Source: Leeuwenhoekiella sp. MAR_2009_132
GTDB taxonomy: Bacteria > Bacteroidota > Bacteroidia > Flavobacteriales > Flavobacteriaceae
DNA: 64,000 bases
Direction of reading: 5' to 3'
Assembly: GCF_000687915.1 (NCBI RefSeq)
Contig: NZ_JHZY01000004.1
Coordinates: forward strand, 7,501-71,500
Under the pieces are notes generated by a model. The model had not been told where the DNA came from, searched no databases, and worked only from the letters and a program-made list of their open reading frames with translations. Position 1 is the first letter of the stretch; each line of letters starts with the position of its first letter. Shown here piece after piece: positions 21,684 to 30,672 of this stretch. A program made the position numbers and the translations under genes.

Positions 21684-21884
21684 ATGAAAAAGTTCATTTT
21701 AGTTTTAAGCCTTTTAACGTTCATATACAGTTTAACTGCGTGTTCAACAACTTATAGAACATCTCGTAATACAAGTTCATCGAGAGCCCCAGGTCAGGTT
21801 AAAAAAGCATACGGTGCTAAGAGCGCCAAAGCATTTGCTCCGGGACAACAAAAAAAGAATAAGAAGTATAAGAGAAAAAACTAA
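21684..21884 (+). CDS. Small lipoprotein with basic tail
   Basis: A 66-residue protein. The signal peptide and lipobox end LTAC (Cys20), and a Ser/Arg-rich mature part contains two APGQ-K repeats (RAPGQVKKAYG and FAPGQQKKNKK) and a Lys-rich tail. Similar flavobacterial proteins are sometimes labelled quinol oxidase subunit 4, for which nothing here gives support. It is probably a small envelope lipoprotein of unknown role. Confidence 0.75.
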   Translation: MKKFILVLSLLTFIYSLTACSTTYRTSRNTSSSRAPGQVKKAYGAKSAKAFAPGQQKKNKKYKRKN

Positions 21885-21906
21885 GTGAATTTAATTTTAG
21901 TAAGTC

Positions 21907-22593
21907 TTAAGTGTTTGTTCTTAAATAACCACCGGCAACTAAATCTCCAATTCTATTAACCTCTTTGAGTTTACCATTAGTAAGTATTAGTTTTCGATCT
22001 GCTAGTTTCCATACATCTGTATAGTAATGATCGGTAAGTAAAATGCCTTTTTTCGCTTTAAGCGAAATTAAAAAAGCGTGAATGAGTTCTTTGAATAGCG
22101 GTTCTACCATAGAAAATGGTTCATCGAGAAGTAGAAAAGGATGTTTTAAATTTCCTAAAATCAAAACCTCTAAATAGCGCTTCTGACCTAATGAAAGTTC
22201 GCTCACTCTACATTTTGCTATATCCGCCATACGCGGCGCTCTAAATATTAAATTTTGATCTTCTCCATTAAAATAGCTGGGAATAATGTCCCATACTTTA
22301 GCGGTTTTGGGTAAAAAACTAAACTGCGGCAAATAACCTATTAAACCTTTAGAAATTATAAAATTTTTATCCCAAATGGTGTGTCGCACAGGATAGCGTG
22401 CTTCATTAATTTTCAAGTATCCTTCGGAAGCTGTTGAAGTACCAAATAAAATTTTTAGCAGTGTGCTTTTACCGACTCCGTTGCTACCAAACATACCTAA
22501 AATTTCTCCAGTTTCAAGCTGAAAATCACATGATTTCAGTAATTCTCTATTACCGAACTGTTTGTGTATATTAGTTACTTGCAGGAGTGCCAA
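21907..22593 (-). CDS. ABC transporter ATP-binding protein
   Basis: A 228-residue ABC ATPase. Walker A is GSNGVGKST (about 36-44), the signature is LSLGQKR, and Walker B is FLLLDEPFS, followed by a TDHYY switch-His region. It overlaps the small upstream membrane protein by 23 bases. No permease of normal size is adjacent, so this may be a retention or export module with the 99-residue partner, or act with a permease elsewhere. The signature LSLGQ is a mild variant of LSGGQ. Confidence 0.85.
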   Translation of the reverse strand: MALLQVTNIHKQFGNRELLKSCDFQLETGEILGMFGSNGVGKSTLLKILFGTSTASEGYLKINEARYPVRHTIWDKNFIISKGLIGYLPQFSFLPKTAKVWDIIPSYFNGEDQNLIFRAPRMADIAKCRVSELSLGQKRYLEVLILGNLKHPFLLLDEPFSMVEPLFKELIHAFLISLKAKKGILLTDHYYTDVWKLADRKLILTNGKLKEVNRIGDLVAGGYLRTNT

Positions 22594-22870
22594 AAGCCAA
22601 GAGATTTGATAGAAGTAAAAAAACTAAAACTAAAATTGGAGATAATATTAAGTTCACAAACCAGGTTTTTGACAGAAGATGAAATTTCGTATATCCTAAA
22701 TTATAGTACCCGTAAAATTCTTCTTTTTGGAAATAATTGAACGCAAAATATCCTACGGGTGTTCCTAAGATTCCGAAGAATATAATTGAAATTATCCCGC
22801 TTCCAAAAAAAAGCGTAACCAGTGTAAACAACAAAGCGTAACCCGTAATATCCCTGTAAAGTTTCCACAT
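22571..22870 (-). CDS. Small membrane protein, possible ABC partner
   Basis: A 99-residue protein with three predicted membrane helices (about 8-30, 30-48 and 70-92). It is translated just before and overlapping the ABC ATPase, so the two are co-expressed. Too small for a normal permease alone; it might oligomerise. No family is recognised with confidence. Confidence 0.75.
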   Translation of the reverse strand: MWKLYRDITGYALLFTLVTLFFGSGIISIIFFGILGTPVGYFAFNYFQKEEFYGYYNLGYTKFHLLSKTWFVNLILSPILVLVFLLLSNLLAFGTPASN

Positions 22871-22896
22871 AAAATTAGATTCTAATTAAATTTAAT

Positions 22897-22965
22897 ACAT
22901 ACAAGGAATATCTATCGTGCGATAGTAGAATAATATACGACCTGTATGTGTTATTGACATACAAG
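22897..22965. promoter_or_regulatory. Candidate operator region between ABC pair and nucleotidase
   Basis: Divergent spacer with two direct copies of ACATACAAG (22897-22905 and 22957-22965), a 14-bp near-palindrome CTATCGTGCGATAG (22912-22925), and GTATGT...ACATAC inverted between them. The density of symmetric elements suggests regulator binding. No regulator gene is adjacent. Confidence 0.35.
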
Positions 22966-22994
22966 CTGTATTTTAAGCTTTTAAAAACATAATT

Positions 22995-23516
22995 ATGACC
23001 CTATTTATAGATATGGACGAAGTCATTGCAGACACGTACCAGGCACATATTGATTTATACAACAAAAAATATAATGCAACTCTTAAAAAAGAAGATTGCT
23101 TAGGTTCTGAAGTTTGGCAAATGGTTCCTGAAGAGCATCAGGCATATATACGTAATCACGCCAACGAACCAGGATTCTTTAAAAATCTTGATGTTATAAA
23201 AGATAGCCAGGAAATTTTGAAAGCACTTCAAGGCAAATATGAATTATATATTGCTTCTGCGGCTATGCAATTTAAAACGAGCTTAGAAGACAAAGCTGAT
23301 TGGTTAGACACACACTTTCCTTTTATACCGTGGCAAAACCGTATTTTATGTGGACACAAACACATTTTAAAGGGAGATATTTTAATAGACGATCGCTCCT
23401 ATAATTTACAGGCTTTTGAAGGTAGAGGTATTCAGTTTTCATCACCTCACAACGCACACACTATTGGTTTTGACCGCGCAGATACATGGCAACAAGTAGC
23501 AAATTTGCTCTTATAA
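22995..23516 (+). CDS. 5'(3')-deoxyribonucleotidase-like HAD phosphatase
   Basis: A 173-residue HAD-superfamily protein of the NT5C type. Motif I is FIDMDEVIADT (nucleophile Asp and the second Asp). LYIASAAMQ is motif II, and the motif IV region is GDILIDDRSYN. It would dephosphorylate deoxyribonucleoside monophosphates in the cytosol. It is a single gene converging on murA across a very strong terminator. Confidence 0.87.
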   Translation: MTLFIDMDEVIADTYQAHIDLYNKKYNATLKKEDCLGSEVWQMVPEEHQAYIRNHANEPGFFKNLDVIKDSQEILKALQGKYELYIASAAMQFKTSLEDKADWLDTHFPFIPWQNRILCGHKHILKGDILIDDRSYNLQAFEGRGIQFSSPHNAHTIGFDRADTWQQVANLLL

Positions 23517-23546
23517 ATAAATTTTCAGTAAAAAAAATTAAGTCTT

Positions 23547-23588
23547 AAATACAAAATCCCGAAACTTAGGTTTCGGGATTTTGTATTT
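23547..23588. terminator. Strong bidirectional terminator
   Basis: A perfect 19-bp stem (arms 23547-23565 and 23570-23588) with a TTAG loop. A/T-rich outer arms supply U-runs on both strands. It lies between the convergent nucleotidase and murA genes. Confidence 0.9.
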
Positions 23589-23611
23589 AATGCTATGTTG
23601 TAAGAGAACAA

Positions 23612-24925
23612 TTAAGCAGTTCTAATAATTTTTGCTCCAATTGCTCGTAGTCGTTCATCAATATTTTCATAACCACGATCTATTTGTTCTATGTTATGAA
23701 TTGTAGATGTCCCTTTTGCGCTTAATGCTGCTATTAATAAAGAAATACCAGCTCTGATATCTGGTGATGACATTGTAGTTGCTTTGAGACTTGATTTGAA
23801 ATCGTGACCTATTACAGTGGCGCGATGCGGGTCACACAAAATAATTTTTGCACCCATATCTATCAATTTATCTACAAAAAATAAACGGCTTTCAAACATC
23901 TTTTGATGTATTAAAACTTCACCTTTTGCCTGTGTCGCTACAACTAAAATAATACTCAATAAATCTGGAGTAAAACCCGGCCAGGGTGCATCACTAATCG
24001 TCATAAATGAACCATCTATAAAGGTCTCTATCTCATAACCCTCTTTATGTGCAGGTATAAAAATATCATCTCCTTTACGCTCTACAGTAATCCCTAATTT
24101 TCTAAAGGTTGCCGGGATTATCCCAAGATCATTCCAGCTAACATTTTTGATTGTTACTTCGCTTTTGGTCATCGCTGCAAGACCTATCCACGAGCCTATT
24201 TCAATCATATCTGGTAATATAGTATGCTCACATCCTCCCAATTCTTCAACGCCCTCAATGATTAACATGTTAGAACCAATACCTTTTATATTAGCCCCCA
24301 TTTTGTTAAGCATCTTACACAATTGCTGTAAGTAAGGTTCGCAAGCTGCATTATATATTGTAGTCTGCCCTTTAGCGCGTACAGCTGCCATAACGATATT
24401 AGCGGTACCGGTAACAGAAGCTTCATCAAGCAACATAAATGTTCCTTTTAAACCTTCAGGAGCTTCTACGCCATAAAAACGTTCTTCTTTATTATATCTA
24501 AGTTTAGCTCCCAGCTTAATCATACCCTCAAAATGGGTATCTAATCTGCGACGGCCTATCTTATCGCCACCAGGACGCGGAATGTAACCTTTACCAAAAC
24601 GAGCAAGTAACGGGCCTACAATCATAATAGAACCACGCAAACCACCACCTTCTTTCTTGAAGCGTTCACTTTCTAAATATTCAAGGTGTAATGCATCACT
24701 TATAAAAGAATATTTACCCTTACCCAGCTTCTGGATTTTTACACCCAGATTGCTTAGAATATCTATAAGTTTATTTACATCAACTATGTCAGGAATATTA
24801 TTTATGATAACCTCCTGAGGGGTTAATAAAACGGCACACAAAATCTGTAATGCTTCATTTTTTGCACCCTGCGGTTGGATGGATCCTTTAAGTTGATGCC
24901 CTCCTTCTATTTGAAATGTTCCCAT
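23612..24925 (-). CDS. murA: UDP-N-acetylglucosamine 1-carboxyvinyltransferase
   Basis: A 437-residue MurA, the first committed enzyme of peptidoglycan precursor synthesis (UDP-GlcNAc plus PEP) in the cytosol. The two-domain inside-out alpha/beta barrel is full length, with PQGAKNEALQ at the N-terminus. The catalytic loop reads PRPGGDKIGRR. The position of E. coli Cys115 is Asp121 here, the change known to give natural fosfomycin resistance in other bacteria. It lies 20 bp after the DUF4290 gene and is probably co-transcribed. Confidence 0.95.
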   Translation of the reverse strand: MGTFQIEGGHQLKGSIQPQGAKNEALQILCAVLLTPQEVIINNIPDIVDVNKLIDILSNLGVKIQKLGKGKYSFISDALHLEYLESERFKKEGGGLRGSIMIVGPLLARFGKGYIPRPGGDKIGRRRLDTHFEGMIKLGAKLRYNKEERFYGVEAPEGLKGTFMLLDEASVTGTANIVMAAVRAKGQTTIYNAACEPYLQQLCKMLNKMGANIKGIGSNMLIIEGVEELGGCEHTILPDMIEIGSWIGLAAMTKSEVTIKNVSWNDLGIIPATFRKLGITVERKGDDIFIPAHKEGYEIETFIDGSFMTISDAPWPGFTPDLLSIILVVATQAKGEVLIHQKMFESRLFFVDKLIDMGAKIILCDPHRATVIGHDFKSSLKATTMSSPDIRAGISLLIAALSAKGTSTIHNIEQIDRGYENIDERLRAIGAKIIRTA

Positions 24926-24944
24926 TAAAAAATATGGCTAGTTT

Positions 24945-25583
24945 TTAGTATCGTTTTTTACCGCCACCACGTACAGGTTTCTTGCGATAATTAGTAGTTT
25001 TGTTAGTCTTTTTAGGTCGCATTAGCTTTTGCGTATCCCTAAGGTCTTCCTCCTTTTTAGCTAGATTAATGTTCCCATTACTTAACTCAAAAAGATGCTT
25101 AAAAATCACGTCATCATCTACGGTGTCTTTGTTCCAGTTTAAGAAACACTTCTTCATGTGATTAGCGATTGTAAACTCTAAAGCTTCACGCAATTGACCT
25201 TTCTCCCACTCTACGGCAACATCTATCATACGTTTTATGTTGTTACCATAAAAACGATATTTAGGATAGTTTTGAGGATAATCTAAAGGTTCTGGATGCT
25301 CCTCAAGCTTTTCTCGAGAAGGTTTTTCATAAGGCGATTCAACATCAAGTTTAAAATCACTCATTATAAATAATTGATCCCAAAGTTTGTGTTGAAAATC
25401 TGGAACATCTCTAAAATGCGGCTGAATATTACCCATTACAGCAATAATACTACGGGCAATTATATTACGTTTATTATCGTCTTCTTCAGCAATTGCCTGA
25501 TTAACCATCTTTTGGAGATGACGGCCATATTCAGGTATGATGAGCTTTTCGCGCTCAGTATTATATTCTAATTGATCTATCAA
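24945..25583 (-). CDS. DUF4290 protein
   Basis: A 212-residue cytosolic protein of the Bacteroidota family DUF4290. The conserved helical start (YNTEREKLIIPEYGRHLQKM) and the FRDVPDFQHKLWDQLFIMSDFKLDVESPY block are present. The C-terminal 30 residues are very basic (KTNKTTNYRKKPVRGGGKKRY), suggesting contact with nucleic acid. The gene is regularly found upstream of murA in this phylum. Function is unknown. Confidence 0.87.
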   Translation of the reverse strand: MIDQLEYNTEREKLIIPEYGRHLQKMVNQAIAEEDDNKRNIIARSIIAVMGNIQPHFRDVPDFQHKLWDQLFIMSDFKLDVESPYEKPSREKLEEHPEPLDYPQNYPKYRFYGNNIKRMIDVAVEWEKGQLREALEFTIANHMKKCFLNWNKDTVDDDVIFKHLFELSNGNINLAKKEEDLRDTQKLMRPKKTNKTTNYRKKPVRGGGKKRY

Positions 25584-25703
25584 CTGTAAAAATTTAAGTG
25601 AAGTGTGGTTTGTAACTAAAACCTAGTGGCAAAGTACTAAAAAATGTACAAAAGCCCATCTATCAAGGTTAAATTAACCCCATTTTAGATAGATTATTCT
25701 TTT

Positions 25704-25994
25704 TTATAATGAAATTACACCTTCAACAACAGATACTTCCTTGTATTTTGCAATAACGGCATCTGCATCTTTCATCTGTAAATTAATTGAAATACTGGTA
25801 TAGGTTCCTTTGCTAGAGGCTTTAGTTGTAATCACAGCACCCAGATTATCAAATATATGCTCAATCTTATTTATTTTCTCTGCTTCAGACGGAACTATAA
25901 ATTTATATAAGTATTCTGTAGGCCAGTTGGTAGTTTCCTCCAGTCTTCCTTTCAGTTTTGCATAAAATTCATCAGAGTTAGTATCTGTACTCAT
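25704..25994 (-). CDS. DUF493 family protein
   Basis: A 96-residue ACT-like small protein of the DUF493/YbeD family: NWPTEYLYKFIVP near residue 18, then SSKGTYTSISINLQMKDADAVIAKYKEVS. YbeD-like proteins have a regulatory ACT-like fold of unknown ligand. It stands alone upstream of DUF4290, divergent from the NTPase at 26143. Confidence 0.85.
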   Translation of the reverse strand: MSTDTNSDEFYAKLKGRLEETTNWPTEYLYKFIVPSEAEKINKIEHIFDNLGAVITTKASSKGTYTSISINLQMKDADAVIAKYKEVSVVEGVISL

Positions 25995-26142
25995 AGTTTT
26001 GTTTTTTCTACTGCAAAGATACCATTCTACAACTAATTTTTTAAACGACTTCTATTTGAGTATTTTTACCGAAAACTTTAGATATGCGGCACTAATCTAA
26101 AATGGTTATAGGTGTTGTTTGTATTTAAACAGAACGCAATTG

Positions 26143-26685
26143 ATGACAAAACGTATCGTTCTCATAGGAGGACCCAGCACAGGAAAAACCACACTCCTTA
26201 ATGCTTTAAAGGCTAAAGGTCACACCTGCTTTGATGAAGTGTCTAGAGAGGTTACAAAGGCCGCTCAGGAAGAAGGAATTGATCAGCTTTTTTTGACGCA
26301 GCCTCTTTTGTTTAGTGAACTTTTATTAGAACGCCGCATAAAGCAATATCAAGAGGCATCCCAACTTGATCAGCAATTTGTATTTATAGATCGGGGTATC
26401 CCAGATGTGACTGCCTATATGGACTTTATAGGACAGGATTATCCTGGAAAATTTAAGGAGGCCTGCAATGTGTATAAGTACGACCACATTTTTGTCCTTC
26501 CGCCGTGGCGCGAAATACATACTACAGATCAGGAACGCTATGAAAGTTTTGAAGAAGCGCTAAATATTCAAGAAGAACTGATAAAGACTTATAAAGCCTA
26601 CGGGTATAAACCTATAGAAGTGCCTAAAGCAGATGTTGAAAACCGGGTTGCATTTATTCTTGAAAATCTAGATTTATGTCTGTAA
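26143..26685 (+). CDS. P-loop ATP-binding protein (AAA_28 / NadR-kinase-like)
   Basis: A 180-residue P-loop protein with Walker A GGPSTGKTT close to the start. ATG 26143 (MTKRIVLIGGPS) is chosen over a TTG at 26119. FIDRGIPDVTAYMDF and PPWREIHTTDQERY resemble the nucleoside-kinase-like AAA_28 family. The C-terminal end overlaps recQ by 10 bases. The substrate is unknown. The coupled genes recQ and fmt follow. Confidence 0.83.
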   Translation: MTKRIVLIGGPSTGKTTLLNALKAKGHTCFDEVSREVTKAAQEEGIDQLFLTQPLLFSELLLERRIKQYQEASQLDQQFVFIDRGIPDVTAYMDFIGQDYPGKFKEACNVYKYDHIFVLPPWREIHTTDQERYESFEEALNIQEELIKTYKAYGYKPIEVPKADVENRVAFILENLDLCL

Positions 26686-28580
26686 CTCCCCTTGATATTT
26701 TACAAAAATATTGGAGTTATGAAAATTTCAGACCAAAGCAGCTTGAGATTATATCTGCTGTTATAAACAAGCAAGATACCTTTGCGCTATTACCCACCGG
26801 TGGAGGTAAATCTATCTGCTATCAAATTCCTGCATTACTACAAGAAGGCATAGCTGTGGTAATTTCTCCCTTATTGTCATTGATGCGGGATCAGGTTATG
26901 CAGCTTATCCAAAGAAATATAAAAGCATTGTACATACCGGGAGGTATTCATTATAATGACCTTGATGCGTTATTAGATAATTGTATCTACGGAAATTATA
27001 AGTTAGTGTATTTATCTCCCGAACGACTTCAGAATGAATTAGTGCTTGCCAGACTAAAGCAAATGAACATTTCACTAATCGCTGTAGACGAGGCACATTG
27101 TATCTCGCAATGGGGACACGATTTTAGACCGGCTTACCGCAACATTTCGGCATTTAGAAAAAACTTTCCAGAGGTTGCCTGTATTGCGCTAACCGCTACC
27201 GCTACAAAAAAAGTTCAGGAAGATATAATTGAACAATTAAATATGACCGAAGCTATGGTTGTTCAAAATTCTTTTGAACGTAAAAACCTGGCCTATAAAG
27301 TAGTAGCTGAAGAAGATAAATATGGCAGGCTTATACAACTATTTAAAAAATATACAGGTAGCGCTATTGTCTATGTGCGTAGTCGTAAAACCGCTCAAAA
27401 CTATGCTTCATTTTTACAGGCAAATGGCATAACTTCCCATTATTATCACGGTGGCTTAGGCAATGGTGAACGCCAGCAACGATTTGAAGATTGGTCTAAA
27501 AACAAAACCCAGGTAATGGTTGCTACCAGTGCTTTTGGAATGGGGATAGATAAAGCCGATGTTACAACTGTTGTACACGTAGAATTACCTGAAAGTCTAG
27601 AAAGTTATTTTCAGGAAGCAGGCAGAGCAGGTAGAGATGGTACCACAGCACAAAGCATTATACTTTATAATCCCTCTGATGAAAGCAGACTGGCAAATCA
27701 ATTCTTAAATGTATTACCCGCTGTTGAGTATGTAAAAAAGGTTTACAAAAAACTCAATAGTTATTTTCAGGTTTCTTACGGTGAAGGTGAGCAGGAAACA
27801 TTTCGTTTTGATTTTATGGAATTTTGCAATACGTATAATTTTAAAACGCTTATCACTTATAATGCATTACAGCTTTTAGATCGTAATAGTGTTCTGGTCT
27901 TGTCTCAAGAATTTTATAGAAAGTCTACCCTTCAATTTACAATTTCACCTATTAATTTAACTTATTACCTCATTAAAAACCCGGGTATAGACACCGTGGT
28001 GAAAAGTATTTTAAGAACATATGGCGGTATATATGATCAACCTTTAGCTATAGATCATACGATTATAGCTAAAAAAGCCGGTGTGCCTCTAGCCCAGATT
28101 CATAAAATATTATTACAACTACAGGTTGATAATGTCGCTCTTTACGACCACAAAAATTATGACTCTGCTGTTACTTTTCTGGTACAACGCGAAGATGTTT
28201 TAACAGTAAATAAAATTTCAAAACATATTACCGCTCAAAATACCCGAAAAGTAAATCAAGTAAACAGTATAATAAGCTATTTAAATACAAATACTATTTG
28301 TAGAAGTATACAGCTTCTGGCTTATTTTGAAGAAAAACAACTAACTCCCTGCGGAGTTTGCGATGTATGTATACGTGCAAGGCGAAAAGCTAAATTAGTA
28401 ACCACTAAAATGATTGAGTCTAAAATAGTAGCTTTGCTTCAGGTTAAAAATCACACCTCTACATCCATTGTTGAAACACTATATACGCTTGAAGAAGCTG
28501 AAATTATAAAGGCGCTGAAAAATCTTTTAGCTACTGAAAAAATACAAATAACTCCTTCTAATTCATATAAACTGAAATGA
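26676..28580 (+). CDS. recQ: RecQ-family ATP-dependent DNA helicase
   Basis: A 634-residue superfamily 2 helicase. Walker A is PTGGGKS (about 41-47), the DEAH box AVDEAHCISQWGHDFR (about 131-146), motif V FGMGIDKADV, and motif VI QEAGRAGRDG. A zinc-binding cysteine set (CRSIQLL...CGVCDVC) and a winged-helix region follow. No HRDC domain is visible, making it the short form common in Bacteroidota. It unwinds DNA 3' to 5' in recombination and fork repair. It overlaps the genes on both sides, so all three are co-translated. Confidence 0.93.
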   Translation: MSVTPLDILQKYWSYENFRPKQLEIISAVINKQDTFALLPTGGGKSICYQIPALLQEGIAVVISPLLSLMRDQVMQLIQRNIKALYIPGGIHYNDLDALLDNCIYGNYKLVYLSPERLQNELVLARLKQMNISLIAVDEAHCISQWGHDFRPAYRNISAFRKNFPEVACIALTATATKKVQEDIIEQLNMTEAMVVQNSFERKNLAYKVVAEEDKYGRLIQLFKKYTGSAIVYVRSRKTAQNYASFLQANGITSHYYHGGLGNGERQQRFEDWSKNKTQVMVATSAFGMGIDKADVTTVVHVELPESLESYFQEAGRAGRDGTTAQSIILYNPSDESRLANQFLNVLPAVEYVKKVYKKLNSYFQVSYGEGEQETFRFDFMEFCNTYNFKTLITYNALQLLDRNSVLVLSQEFYRKSTLQFTISPINLTYYLIKNPGIDTVVKSILRTYGGIYDQPLAIDHTIIAKKAGVPLAQIHKILLQLQVDNVALYDHKNYDSAVTFLVQREDVLTVNKISKHITAQNTRKVNQVNSIISYLNTNTICRSIQLLAYFEEKQLTPCGVCDVCIRARRKAKLVTTKMIESKIVALLQVKNHTSTSIVETLYTLEEAEIIKALKNLLATEKIQITPSNSYKLK

Positions 28581-29539
28581 AAGATTTAAGAATTGTTTTT
28601 ATGGGAACACCAGATTTTGCTGTTGCCGGATTACAAAAACTGGTTGAAAATAATTATAAGATTGTGGGTGTTATAACTGCGCCAGACAGACCTGCGGGTA
28701 GAGGTCAAAAAATTCAACAGAGTGCTGTTAAAACCTATGCTCAAAGTCAGAATCTAAACGTTTTACAACCCACTAATTTAAAGGATGAAGACTTTCTGGC
28801 AGAATTAAAAGCACTTAAAGCAAATTTGCAGATTGTTGTGGCCTTTAGAATGCTACCGCAGGTAGTATGGCAAATGCCAGAATACGGCACTTTTAACTTA
28901 CATGCATCACTACTTCCTGATTATAGAGGCGCAGCTCCTATAAACTGGGCTATTATAAAGGGAGAAACCGAAACCGGTATAAGTACCTTCTTTATAGATG
29001 AAAAGATAGATACCGGTGCAATTATATTTCAGGAAAAGCTCAAGATTGCTTCAGATGAAAGTGCGGGAATTTTACACGATCGACTGATGCATCTAGGTAG
29101 TGATCTAATACTTAAAACTGTAAAACATATAGAACAGGGTGAAGTATCAACTACTATACAGTCTAAACAGGAGCAGCTGCATACTGCATACAAGTTAAAC
29201 AGGGAGAATACCCGAATCAATTGGTCAGCATCTATTGTAGACGTTCATAACTTAATACGTGGTTTGAGCCCATATCCTGTTGCTTACACGCATTTTAGCA
29301 ATGGTGATGATAAGGAATATCAATTAAAAATTTATCAGGCATCTAAGACCTCTAATGAAGAATTACCCTTATTGAATACAGAACCGGGCAAAATCTTGGT
29401 GCACGACGGCAAACTATATGTTGCAACCCAAAATGATTGGATTGAATTAATAGAAGTTCAACTTTCTGGTAAGAAAAAAATGCTGGTAAAAGATTTACTA
29501 AATGGATTTACTTTTAATGAAGATGCTAAAATGCTGTAA
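28577..29539 (+). CDS. fmt: Methionyl-tRNA formyltransferase
   Basis: A 320-residue Fmt. It opens IVFMGTPDFAVAGL, holds TAPDRPAGRG and the folate/catalytic segment NLHASLLPDYRGAAPINWAI, and has the C-terminal OB-like tRNA-binding domain. It adds the formyl group to initiator Met-tRNA. The start overlaps the recQ stop (ATGA). Confidence 0.96.
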   Translation: MKDLRIVFMGTPDFAVAGLQKLVENNYKIVGVITAPDRPAGRGQKIQQSAVKTYAQSQNLNVLQPTNLKDEDFLAELKALKANLQIVVAFRMLPQVVWQMPEYGTFNLHASLLPDYRGAAPINWAIIKGETETGISTFFIDEKIDTGAIIFQEKLKIASDESAGILHDRLMHLGSDLILKTVKHIEQGEVSTTIQSKQEQLHTAYKLNRENTRINWSASIVDVHNLIRGLSPYPVAYTHFSNGDDKEYQLKIYQASKTSNEELPLLNTEPGKILVHDGKLYVATQNDWIELIEVQLSGKKKMLVKDLLNGFTFNEDAKML

Positions 29540-29723
29540 GGCCGCATAACTGCTGATGTTTCTGAATTTTTGTTAAAAACAGCTATCCTTGTTAACAAAA
29601 TGTTAAAGTTATTAACAGAAAACTGAATTTCCTGCGCTATTACTTGCCTGAACGAAATATCCGTCTAAATTTGTTAGAATATAAATAAAAGTTTAACCGA
29701 CATTTAATTTTAAAATTTACATT

Positions 29724-29996
29724 ATGAACAAATCAGATTTAATTGATGCAATGGCAGAAAGTGCTGGAATTACTAAAGCAGCAGCTAAAAAAGCATTAGA
29801 ATCTTTCTTAGGCAATGTTGAAAAATCTTTAAAGAACGGAGATCGCGTTTCTTTAGTAGGTTTTGGCTCATGGTCTGTATCTCAACGTGCAGCTCGTGAA
29901 GGAAGAAATCCACAGACAGGAAAAACTATTCAAATTGCAGCTAAAAATGTAGTTAAGTTTAAAGCAGGTTCTGAATTATCAGACGCTGTAAATTAA
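29724..29996 (+). CDS. hup: HU-family DNA-binding protein
   Basis: A 90-residue HU protein. [25 protein letters not shown] forms the dimerising helices, and the DNA-contact arm contains RNPQTGK with KFKAGSEL at the end. It is a major nucleoid protein that bends DNA and may also serve the prophage. It has its own transcript with a 185-bp leader and a terminator at 30021. Confidence 0.96.
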   Translation: MNKSDLIDAMAESAGITKAAAKKALESFLGNVEKSLKNGDRVSLVGFGSWSVSQRAAREGRNPQTGKTIQIAAKNVVKFKAGSELSDAVN

Positions 29997-30020
29997 TTAT
30001 ATAGCTTCTAAATATTTTTC

Positions 30021-30044
30021 AAAAGCCCTTTTTTAAGGGCTTTT
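30021..30044 (+). terminator. Intrinsic terminator after HU gene
   Basis: A 10-bp stem AAAAGCCCTT/AAGGGCTTTT with a TTTT loop, continued by a T-rich tract to about 30062. Confidence 0.88.
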
Positions 30045-30108
30045 TTTATTTTTCTTATTTTTTTGTTAATTAATAAAAAAAGATTAGCTTAGTTAAAAGA
30101 CTTTATTT

Positions 30109-30669
30109 ATGACGACAAACAAACCTGAAAAGGGCAATTTATTAATAGCCGAGCCTGCTATTATAGGAGATGTTTCTTTTAACAGATCTGTCGTTTTGCT
30201 TGCTAACCACACTGAAGAAGGTTCTGTAGGTTTTATCTTAAATAAACCCCTCACATTTACTCTCAATGAACTTATTCCCGAAATTGAGATCGAAATGCAA
30301 ATCTATAATGGTGGACCGGTAGAGCAAGACAATCTTTATTTTTTACATAAAGTACCGCATCTTATCCCTGATAGTATTGAAATTTCTAGTGGAATTTATT
30401 GGGGAGGTGATTTTGACACCGTAGTAGATCTTATAACTTCTAAGAAAATCACAGCAGAAGAAATTCGTTTTTTTCTAGGTTATTCAGGTTGGGATAGTGA
30501 TCAATTAGATGATGAACTTAATGCAAACTCGTGGATTGTAGCAGAAAATATCTATGATAAAGAAATCATAAACAAATGCTTTCCTGAATTCTGGAAGGAA
30601 AAAATGATTGAACTAGGTGGTGACTATGTGATCTGGTCAAATGCACCAGAAAACCCCAGTTACAATTAA
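30109..30669 (+). CDS. YqgE/AlgH family protein
   Basis: A 186-residue cytosolic DUF179 protein. Family blocks include GNLLIAEPAIIGDVSFNRSVVLL, VGFILNKPL, YNGGPVEQDNLYFLH and FLGYSGWDSDQLDDEL. The role of the family is not settled; a regulatory function is reported for AlgH in Pseudomonas. It converges on the aminotransferase with a 3-bp gap. Confidence 0.92.
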   Translation: MTTNKPEKGNLLIAEPAIIGDVSFNRSVVLLANHTEEGSVGFILNKPLTFTLNELIPEIEIEMQIYNGGPVEQDNLYFLHKVPHLIPDSIEISSGIYWGGDFDTVVDLITSKKITAEEIRFFLGYSGWDSDQLDDELNANSWIVAENIYDKEIINKCFPEFWKEKMIELGGDYVIWSNAPENPSYN

Positions 30670-30672
30670 ATA

